A DNA stretch of 64,000 nt, taken from assembly GCA_038206395.1 (NCBI GenBank), contig JBBRAX010000037.1, positions 1-64,000 on the forward strand, given 5' to 3'. How positions within the stretch are numbered: the first letter of the stretch is position 1; each line of letters begins with the position of its first letter. Below the pieces are notes generated by a model that searched no databases, had not been told where the DNA came from, and was given only the letters and a program-made list of their open reading frames with translations. The stretch comes from JAGSPQ01 sp038206395 (lineage in GTDB: Bacteria > Myxococcota > Myxococcia > Myxococcales > Myxococcaceae). Below are positions 57,682-64,000 of the stretch, in pieces. The position numbers and the translations under genes are program-made.

Positions 57682-58719
57682 ATGGGTGCGACGGTGGCGG
57701 CGCGGGTGCAGGCATTCGACTGGCTGCGCGGCCTCGCGGTGCTGTTCATGATCCAGTGCCACGCGATGGTGTTGCTGTTGCCCGGGCTGAAGGGCGAGCC
57801 GCTGTTTCGGACGCTGGTGTGGCTCGATGGGCTGGTCGCGCCGGCTTTCACTTTCTCGGCGGGGTTCTCGCTGGCGCTGGTGCAGGTGCGAAGCGCGGGG
57901 AAGCCAGGCCGGCTGCCGAAGACGCTGCGGCGAATCGGAGAAGTGCTGGCGGTGGCGACGCTGGTGAACTGGGTGTGGTTCCCGCTGCTCTCGCAGCCGA
58001 AGTGGCTGCTGCGGCTCGACATCCTTCACTGCATCGGGTTGTCGCTCCTTCTTCTGCTGCCGGTGTTGCTGCTGCTCGCATCGAAGCCGGGCGTGCTGCG
58101 GTGGGTGACGCTCGGCCTCGCTGCGGTGGTGTTCGCAGTGTCTCCGCTGCTCGAGCACGTGCCGCCGATCGACTGGCTGCTGAACACGTCGACGGGCTCG
58201 GTGTTCGGGCTGTTGCCGTGGGCGGGCTACGTCTTTCTGGGCGCGTCGGCAGGTGCAACGGCGGGCTTGGGCGACTTCTGGGCGCTGGTGCGCTGGGTGA
58301 CGATGATCGGTGCGGTGGGAGTGGGAATCTGGGTGGCGACGCCCTTCTTCCGCGACCTCTACCCACCGCACAACTTCTGGGTGACGAACCCGGCAAACTG
58401 CGCGCGGCGCTGGACGCTGATCATGGGCGCGCTGTTGGTGTTGCTGGCGGCGGAACAGAAGATCGGGCCGAAGCTCGCGGCTTCAGCGCCGGTGAAGTTC
58501 ATCACCGCGTTCGGCAGCACCTCGATGGCGGCGTACTTCTTCCACGAGATGCTTCTGTATTACCGGCTGCCCTTCGTCGGGTTCTCGTTCAACGCGGTGT
58601 GGGGCAAGCAGGCCGATTGGCCGCTGTACTGGCTGCTCACGGCGATGGTGATCGCGCTGACCTACGTGCTGGTGCTGATCACCGACCGCGTCTACCGGCG
58701 GCTGGACGCGAAGCGCTAG
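57682..58719 (+). CDS. DUF1624-like (heparan acetyltransferase-like) membrane acyltransferase
   Basis: 345 residues with about ten hydrophobic segments. The start motif ARVQAFDWLRGLAVLFMIQCH (residues 7-27) is the family hallmark: FDxLRG and the His that follows. The GMxxxH-like second block shows as WLDGLVAPAFTFSAGFSL near residue 48. Members resemble HGSNAT and transfer acetyl groups across the membrane to sugars or lipids. No glycan genes are next to it. The ATG at 57682 gives a short cytoplasmic N-terminus. The stop overlaps the convergent PilT stop by 4 bp. Confidence 0.78.
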   Translation: MGATVAARVQAFDWLRGLAVLFMIQCHAMVLLLPGLKGEPLFRTLVWLDGLVAPAFTFSAGFSLALVQVRSAGKPGRLPKTLRRIGEVLAVATLVNWVWFPLLSQPKWLLRLDILHCIGLSLLLLLPVLLLLASKPGVLRWVTLGLAAVVFAVSPLLEHVPPIDWLLNTSTGSVFGLLPWAGYVFLGASAGATAGLGDFWALVRWVTMIGAVGVGIWVATPFFRDLYPPHNFWVTNPANCARRWTLIMGALLVLLAAEQKIGPKLAASAPVKFITAFGSTSMAAYFFHEMLLYYRLPFVGFSFNAVWGKQADWPLYWLLTAMVIALTYVLVLITDRVYRRLDAKR

Positions 58720-59777
58720 CTTTTCACGAACTCGTCGAAGCGCCGCTTGTCGGTGGCCTTGTGAAAGGCCTCTTCGCCGTTGATCGTCTTCGCTTTCGCC
58801 AGCGCGTAGAGCGCGTCGTCCATCGACTGCATGCCCATGCCTTTTCCGGACTGGATGATCGAATGGATCATCGGCGTGTTGCCTTCGCGGATGACGTTGG
58901 GAAGGCCGGGGGTCTTGAGAAGAATTTCGTTCACCGCGACGCGGCCCTGGCCGTCTGACGTGCGCAGCAACAACTGCGAGACGATGCCGGCCAGTGACTC
59001 GGACAACATGGTGCGAATCTGCGACTGCTGATCGGTGGGGAACGCGTCGATGAGGCGGTCGATCGTCTTCGGCGCGTTGTTGGTGTGAAGCGTGCCGAAC
59101 ACGAGCACGCCCATCTCGGCGGCGGTGACCGCGAGGGCGATCGTGTCCATGTCGCGGAGCTCGCCGACGAGGATGACGCCCGGATCCTGGCGAATCGCTG
59201 AACGCAACGCGCTGGAGAATGACTGGGTGTCGGGGCCGACCTCGCGCTGGCTGATGGTGCACGACTTGTTCTGGTGCACGAACTCGACGGGGTCTTCGAT
59301 GGTGATGATGTGGCGGGTCGAGTTGGTGTTGATGCGATCGATGATCGCCGCGAGCGTGGTCGACTTGCCCGAGCCGGTGGGGCCCGTGACGAGCACGAGG
59401 CCCTGTTCGAGGTCCGCGAAGCCAGCGATGCCCGCGGGAACTTTCAGCTCTTCGAGGGTGCGGATCTTCTCGGGGATGATGCGGAAGACGGCGGCCGCCC
59501 CGTTCTCCTGATTCAGGTAGTTGACGCGGAAGCGCGCGACGCCCGACAGCGCGTAGGCGAAGTCGGCGTCGAGGTTCTTCTCGTAGTGCGCCCACTGCTT
59601 CTCGTTGGCGATCTCTTTCAAGTGATCGCGAAGCGTGGCGTCGGTGAAAGGCACCCAGTCGGGCACCTTCTGCAGCTCGCCGTTGAGGCGAATGTGCGGC
59701 ACCAGCGGAGCGGCGAGGTGAAGGTCGCTGCCGCCGTGGTCCTTCAGGTACTTGAAGAGCTTGTCGAGGCGCGCCAT
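58716..59777 (-). CDS. pilT: PilT-family retraction ATPase
   Basis: 353 residues of the PilT type. The N-terminal PAS-like domain runs to about residue 100 (SDLHLAAPLVPHIRLNGEL). It is followed by Walker A GPTGSGKST at 132-140, the Asp box IITIEDPVEFVH, GELRDMDTI, the His box FGTLHTNNA, and the C-terminal AIRxGxT-like end. All catalytic residues look intact. It should hydrolyse ATP at the base of a type IV pilus to pull pilin back into the membrane. It is 1 bp from the second PilT-like gene upstream, so both are probably on one transcript. No pilin or PilB gene is in the window. Confidence 0.94.
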   Translation of the reverse strand: MARLDKLFKYLKDHGGSDLHLAAPLVPHIRLNGELQKVPDWVPFTDATLRDHLKEIANEKQWAHYEKNLDADFAYALSGVARFRVNYLNQENGAAAVFRIIPEKIRTLEELKVPAGIAGFADLEQGLVLVTGPTGSGKSTTLAAIIDRINTNSTRHIITIEDPVEFVHQNKSCTISQREVGPDTQSFSSALRSAIRQDPGVILVGELRDMDTIALAVTAAEMGVLVFGTLHTNNAPKTIDRLIDAFPTDQQSQIRTMLSESLAGIVSQLLLRTSDGQGRVAVNEILLKTPGLPNVIREGNTPMIHSIIQSGKGMGMQSMDDALYALAKAKTINGEEAFHKATDKRRFDEFVKS

Positions 59778-61154
59778 CTAGCCCGCCCCCGGGAGGAAGC
59801 GCTTCGGATCTTCCCCGACCCGCTTCGCGGCTTCGTTGGTGATGAGCTTCGCCTTCACCAGGTCGACCAGCGAGTCGTCGAGCAGCGACATGCCTTCGGA
59901 TCTGCCGGTCTGCATGATGCTGCGGATCTGAAAGGTCTTCTGATCGCGAATGAGGTTCGAGACGGCGGGCTTTACGAAGAGCGTCTCGGTCGCGACGACG
60001 CGCTTCGTCCCATCGGCCGACGGCAGCAGCCGCTGCGAGACGATCGCGCGCAGTGACTCAGAGACCATCGCGCGGATCTGCGACTGCTGCTTCGGCGGAA
60101 ACGCGTCGAGGATGCGGTTGATGGTGCGGATCGCGTTGTTGGTGTGAAGCGTGCCCATCACGAGGTGGCCTGTCTCGGCGGCGGTGATCGCGAGCGCCAT
60201 CGTCTCGAGGTCGCGCAGCTCGCCGATGACGATCACGTCGGGGTCTTCGCGAAGGGCCGCGCGTAACGCGTTGGCGAAGCTCAGCGTGTGCTTGCCTGCC
60301 TGGCGCTGGTTGACGATGCAGCCCTTGCCACTGTGGACGTACTCGATCGGATCTTCGACGGTGATGATGTGGTCGTGGCGCGACTCGTTGACCATGTTGA
60401 CGAGCGCGGCGAGCGTCGACGACTTGCCGCAGCCTGCGGGGCCGGTGACGAGCACGAGCCCCTGGTGGAACTCGGTGAGGCGCTTCATCGATGCGGGCAG
60501 GCCGAGCTGCTCGAGCGTGGGCGGCGTGGCCGAGATGGGGCGAAAGACGGCGTCGAAGCCACGCTGCTGCTTGTACATGCTGACGCGGAAACGGCCGCAG
60601 GGCAGCTGAAGGGCGAGATCGAGATCGAACGTCTCGAGCAGCTGGGCCTTCTGTTCGGGGGTGAGCACCGAGGTCAACAGGGCGGCGGTGGTGTCGGCGT
60701 CGAGCGCGCCGGTCTTGATCTCTTTGAGCACGCCGTTGATCCGGAACTGAATCGGCGCGCCAGAGTGGACGTGGACGTCGGACGCTTTGGCTTCGACGGC
60801 CTTGGCGAGGATCTGCTCGAGCGTCGGCATCGCCCCGGTCGGCCGGCTGGGCGCGGCGGGGCGCGGAGCGGAGGCAACGGGCGCTGGTGCCGAAGGTTTG
60901 GCCGCGGGAGCTGGAGCAGGCGCGGAAGGCGCCGGCGCTCCAGCTTGCCTGGCGAGGTATTGGGTCTGGGCGTTGAGCAGCCACTGCAGCTGTTCGGCCG
61001 AGAGCACGTTTTGCGAGGCGAGGATCTCTCCCAACCGGGCGCGGGGCTTCTCGGTGCGCTGGGTGGCGAGCGCGGTGTCGATCTGGGCCTGGTTCGCGAG
61101 CTTGTAGTGAAGCGCGATGCGGCCGAGCAGAGAGTCCTCTGGAGTCGCTGACAT
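59778..61154 (-). CDS. PilT-like ATPase with an extra N-terminal domain
   Basis: 458 residues. Residues 1-70 form a separate helical domain of the kind found at the N-terminus of GspE/PilB-type ATPases (LGRIALHYKLANQAQIDTAL; LGEILASQNVLSAEQLQWLL). A Pro/Ala-rich linker (about 72-108) precedes a PilT-type ATPase core: SDVHVHSG, IQFRINGVL, and Walker A GPAGCGKSS at 238-246, where the usual TGSGKT is changed to AGCGKS. IITVEDPIEYVH, GELRDLETM and GTLHTNNA follow. The P-loop Lys and Ser/Thr remain, so ATP binding is likely. The extra domain may bind c-di-GMP, or a partner, by analogy with MshEN. Confidence 0.9.
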   Translation of the reverse strand: MSATPEDSLLGRIALHYKLANQAQIDTALATQRTEKPRARLGEILASQNVLSAEQLQWLLNAQTQYLARQAGAPAPSAPAPAPAAKPSAPAPVASAPRPAAPSRPTGAMPTLEQILAKAVEAKASDVHVHSGAPIQFRINGVLKEIKTGALDADTTAALLTSVLTPEQKAQLLETFDLDLALQLPCGRFRVSMYKQQRGFDAVFRPISATPPTLEQLGLPASMKRLTEFHQGLVLVTGPAGCGKSSTLAALVNMVNESRHDHIITVEDPIEYVHSGKGCIVNQRQAGKHTLSFANALRAALREDPDVIVIGELRDLETMALAITAAETGHLVMGTLHTNNAIRTINRILDAFPPKQQSQIRAMVSESLRAIVSQRLLPSADGTKRVVATETLFVKPAVSNLIRDQKTFQIRSIMQTGRSEGMSLLDDSLVDLVKAKLITNEAAKRVGEDPKRFLPGAG

Positions 61155-61241
61155 TCGGAGCAGGACGATACGCCCCCGCGGCTGTGAAGAAGGGTGAATT
61201 GTGGGGCAGCAGGGGTCAACTACCGTTACGTTGCCCGCGAG

Positions 61242-63110
61242 ATGGCCAAGCCTGCCGAGCCGAAGAAACCGAAAGCCGCAACGCGCGTGACGATGGCGCG
61301 GCTGCTCAAGCTGGCGAAGCCCGAGCGGGCGTCGATCATCCTTGGCACCATCTTCTTGCTGATGGGCAGCGCGATGAACCTCGCGTTCCCGCAGGGCATC
61401 CGCTTCATCATCGACGCGGCCCGGAACCAGGACGTGGTCGAGGCCGAGAAGCGCGTCGTCGCCGCCGAGGCTGCGGGGAAGGAAGACGATGTGCGTGCAG
61501 CCAAGGCGGAGTACGCCGAGGTGACCGGGAAATCGAAGACCAACGTTGATCGCGCGGCGATCGCAATGACGGTGATCTTCGGGGTGCTCGGCATCTCGAT
61601 CGCGCGGCGCTACGTCCTCTTCTCGAAGGCGGGCGAGCGCGTGGTGGCGCGGCTGCGCGGTGATTTGTTCGAGAGCCTGATGGCGCAAGAGATCGCCTTC
61701 TACGATTCGCAGAAAACAGGCGAGCTGACGAACCGGCTGTCGGCCGACACGACGGTGCTGCAGAACACGGTGTCGGCGAACATCTCGATGGCGCTGCGAA
61801 ACGGCGTCGCGGTCGCGGGCGGCATGGTGCTGCTGTTCATCACGTCTCCGCAGCTGACGGCCCTGATGCTGGCGATCGTGCCGCCGGTGGCGCTGGGCGC
61901 GGTGTTCTACGGGCGCAAGGTCCGGAAGCTGTCGAAGGACGTGCAGGACGCGCTGGCGAAGTCGTCAGAGGTCGCCGAGGAGTCGCTGTCGGGCATTCGC
62001 ACGGTGCGCTCTTTCGCCGCCGAGAAGACGGAGCTCAAGCGCTACCGCACCGCCGTCGAAGGTTCGCTGGCGCTGGCGTTCCACCGCATCGGGCTGACGG
62101 CGACCTTCATCGGCGCGGCGTCTTTCGCGGTCGGAATCGCGGGCGTGGTGGTGTTCTGGTACGGCGCGCGAATGGTGATTCAGCATCAGCTGACGCCGGG
62201 CACGCTGATCGTCTACCTGATGTACACGGTGATGGTCGCGTCTTCGCTGGGCGCGCTGAGCGAGCTGTGGGCCGACTACAACCGGGCCGCAGGCGCTGCT
62301 GAACGGGTGTTCGAGCTGCTCGAGCGCAAGCCGCTGCTGAACTCGGGCGAAGGCCGGGTGCTGCCGCAGCTCGAAGGGCGCGTGTCGTGGGAAAACGTCG
62401 ACTTCGCCTACCCCACCCGGCTCGACATGCCGGTGCTGCGCGGGTTCGACCTGACCCTGAAGCCGGGCGAGGTCGTCGCGCTGGTCGGCCCCTCTGGCGC
62501 CGGCAAGTCGACCATCGCCTCGCTGCTGTACCGGCTCTACGACCCACAAGCCGGCCGCGTGCTGTTGGACGGCGTGCCGTTGCGCGAGCTGGACCAGGAC
62601 TGGCTGCGGCAGCAGATCGGCGTGGTCGCTCAAGAGCCGCTGCTGTTCTCGACGACGGTGGCCGAGAACATTCGCTACGGGCGGCCGACGGCGACGGACG
62701 CCGAGGTCGAGGCGGCGGCGAAGATGGCCAACGCGCACAACTTCATCAGCACGTTCCCCGAGAAGTACCAGACGCTGGTCGGTGAGCGCGGCGTGCAGCT
62801 GTCGGGCGGCCAGAAGCAGCGGGTCGCGATCGCGCGCGCGGTGTTGAAGGATCCGAAGATGCTGATTCTCGATGAGGCGACCAGCGCGCTCGACGCCGAG
62901 AGCGAGCACCTGGTTCGCGAAGCGCTCGAGCGGCTGATGAAGGGCCGAACGACGCTGGTCATCGCGCACCGCTTGTCGACGGTGCAGGACGCCGACCGCG
63001 TCATCGTGCTCGATGCGGGGCGGGTGGCGCAGACGGGAACGCACGCCTCGCTCGTCAGCGAAGAAGGCATCTACAAGCGGCTGGTCGAACGTCAGTTCGC
63101 TGCGGCGTAG
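61242..63110 (+). CDS. ABC exporter with fused membrane and ATPase domains
   Basis: 622 residues. The transmembrane part (about 20-335) has six helices, with a charged insertion at residues 70-115 (VVEAEKRVVAAEAAGKE) in the first external loop. The ATPase part has Walker A GPSGAGKST near 421, Q-loop VAQEPLLF, signature LSGGQKQR, Walker B MLILDEATSALD and switch IAHRLST. It fits the MsbA/half-transporter group that moves lipids or peptides outward, working as a homodimer. ATG 61242 gives a Lys-rich tail (AKPAEPKKPKA) before helix 1. The 3' end overlaps the convergent surface-protein gene by 19 bp. Confidence 0.94.
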   Translation: MAKPAEPKKPKAATRVTMARLLKLAKPERASIILGTIFLLMGSAMNLAFPQGIRFIIDAARNQDVVEAEKRVVAAEAAGKEDDVRAAKAEYAEVTGKSKTNVDRAAIAMTVIFGVLGISIARRYVLFSKAGERVVARLRGDLFESLMAQEIAFYDSQKTGELTNRLSADTTVLQNTVSANISMALRNGVAVAGGMVLLFITSPQLTALMLAIVPPVALGAVFYGRKVRKLSKDVQDALAKSSEVAEESLSGIRTVRSFAAEKTELKRYRTAVEGSLALAFHRIGLTATFIGAASFAVGIAGVVVFWYGARMVIQHQLTPGTLIVYLMYTVMVASSLGALSELWADYNRAAGAAERVFELLERKPLLNSGEGRVLPQLEGRVSWENVDFAYPTRLDMPVLRGFDLTLKPGEVVALVGPSGAGKSTIASLLYRLYDPQAGRVLLDGVPLRELDQDWLRQQIGVVAQEPLLFSTTVAENIRYGRPTATDAEVEAAAKMANAHNFISTFPEKYQTLVGERGVQLSGGQKQRVAIARAVLKDPKMLILDEATSALDAESEHLVREALERLMKGRTTLVIAHRLSTVQDADRVIVLDAGRVAQTGTHASLVSEEGIYKRLVERQFAAA

Positions 63111-64000
63111 CGGCGGCGAAGCGCAGAGGCCAAGACGAGCAGGGCTCCGAGGGCCGGGCTCGCCGTCGAACAACCACAGCCTTTGGGCGGATCGACCGCG
63201 GTGACTCCGCTGTCGGGGATTCCTGCGTCGGCTGTTCCGGCATCAGGTGTTCCGGCATCGGGGATTCCCGAGTCCGGCAGGCCAGCGTCCGGCACTCCCG
63301 CATCCGGGATGCCCGCATCGGGCGCGGGGCGAAGGGCGCTGGCGCAAGCAGAGAGCTCGTCGGGTGAGCCGATGCAGAGGCCGGGACGCTTGCTCAAGAC
63401 GCCGGCGTTTCCTTCGCGGGCGGTGTTGACGACGGCGACGACGAGGGTGGCTGCTCCCGACGTGTCGAAGGTTGCCGCAAACTTCACGTCGGTGATGGGC
63501 AGCGCGAGGGAGTTCACCCCACCGCGCCGGACGGCAATGACCAGCGCCATGCCGGCCGTTTCGTCTTCGGCGGTGGCGGGGTCGTCGACGAGCTGGGCGC
63601 CCATCGTCGCGCGACCGGCGGCGGGAACCTGAAACCAGGCGCTCGCAGCGTAGAAGACGCGCTGGTTGTCGACGCGGTACGGCGCAGCGACGGTGGTCAT
63701 CATCGGAGCGGGATACGCGGCCCCATTCGCGTACGACTTCGTCGCGTCGGCGGCGGGGCCGGTGAAGAAGTTCCAGTAGATGAAGGTGTGAAACGCCTCA
63801 GCGAAGGACGACTGGTGGTCGGCCTTCAGAATCGCATCGAGCTGCACGAGCCAGCGGGGGTTGGCGGCGTCGGCGGGCTCTGAAGGGTGGCCGCTTCCGT
63901 TCTCGGTGCGCTCGAGCAGCTTGCGGACGATGGGCACACCGTACTTCTGCGAGAGGAACTCGAAGAACAGCGCCGAGCCGTACGCGTAGCCAGACACGGG
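63092..64000 (-). CDS. C-terminal part of a surface protein with a MYXO-CTERM-like tail (partial at right edge)
   Basis: About 302 visible C-terminal residues; the start lies beyond the window. The first part has YAYGSALFFEFLSQKYG and TFIYWNFFTG, reminiscent of the helical region of myxobacterial putative metalloprotease or peptidase-like surface proteins (MXAN_6640-like). No HExxH is visible in this part. A domain with beta strands follows, then a repeated linker of PDAG(I/V/T) units (about residues 225-265). The tail is GCGCSTASPALGALLVLASALRRR: Cys cluster, hydrophobic helix, Arg. That is the MYXO-CTERM sorting signal, cut by a myxosortase in the outer envelope. Confidence 0.8.
   Translation of the reverse strand, partial: PVSGYAYGSALFFEFLSQKYGVPIVRKLLERTENGSGHPSEPADAANPRWLVQLDAILKADHQSSFAEAFHTFIYWNFFTGPAADATKSYANGAAYPAPMMTTVAAPYRVDNQRVFYAASAWFQVPAAGRATMGAQLVDDPATAEDETAGMALVIAVRRGGVNSLALPITDVKFAATFDTSGAATLVVAVVNTAREGNAGVLSKRPGLCIGSPDELSACASALRPAPDAGIPDAGVPDAGLPDSGIPDAGTPDAGTADAGIPDSGVTAVDPPKGCGCSTASPALGALLVLASALRRRYAAAN

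Noticed and set aside
63092..64000. The edge gene as a complete gene starting at the GTG near 63997
   Set aside because: The translation starts in the middle of what looks like a helical domain, with no signal peptide, so the frame must continue past the window.

Overview
The window comes from a GC-rich bacterial chromosome, almost certainly a myxobacterium or close relative (phylum Myxococcota). The pointers are lipoproteins with Asp-Ala-Gly or Gly-rich stretches, a C-terminal GCGC plus hydrophobic plus Arg tail of the MYXO-CTERM kind, an FHA-domain sigma-54 activator, tandem PilZ, a mitochondrial-type EF-G, and a complete type II secretion operon with a PilM-like GspL. No rRNA, tRNA, CRISPR array or insertion sequence was seen. 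Genes are tightly packed; stop/start overlaps of the GTGA, ATGA, TTGA or TGATG type join most genes within operons.

Left part (1-9300): the end of a possible ParB-domain gene, a MopE-like cysteine-rich lipoprotein, an NtrC-type response regulator, a DUF2278-like lipoprotein, an unknown helical protein, and a lipid-metabolism block (crotonase diverging from phosphotransferase, DUF6285 and acyl-CoA dehydrogenase). A tandem-PilZ protein follows on the minus strand.

Type II secretion operon (9439-23395): gspC-D-E-F-G-H-I-J-K-L-M-N in one run, with two tiny predicted membrane proteins (35 and 44 codons) on either side of gspG. Downstream are a 0.5 kb gene-free stretch with an imperfect inverted repeat, a small exported protein, and an Mla-type lipid transport operon (STAS-MlaE fusion, MlaF, MlaD, auxiliary lipoprotein). 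The last gene of that operon converges on a minus-strand operon through a (GCG)14 tract that is translated in both directions.

Two paralogous Tad-like modules (27827-31888 on minus; 44711-49571 on plus) share the order TadE-like, TadG-like, TadE-like, then a protein with an FYR...GW-type domain. The second adds a Flp-like peptide between two exported eight-cysteine proteins. No Tad ATPase, platform or secretin genes are present. The first module diverges from a double-FHA sigma-54 activator that is followed by an ECF sigma factor.

Between the modules are a CxxC protein, fusA (EF-G1 type) with a clear terminator, an acyl-CoA synthetase, a 124 bp element with 24 bp inverted ends, a TauE/SafE permease, a metallophosphatase, and an operon of YcaO, TfuA and an endonuclease/exonuclease/phosphatase-fold protein diverging from a MobA-like nucleotidyltransferase. 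No precursor peptide for the YcaO-TfuA pair is visible.

Right part (49629-64000): a type B carboxylesterase lipoprotein, a beta-barrel protein with two membrane or FHA partners, a serine hydrolase, a propeller-like lipoprotein, a DUF1624-like acyltransferase, two PilT-family ATPases, a lipid-type ABC exporter, and the C-terminal part of a surface protein cut by the window edge.
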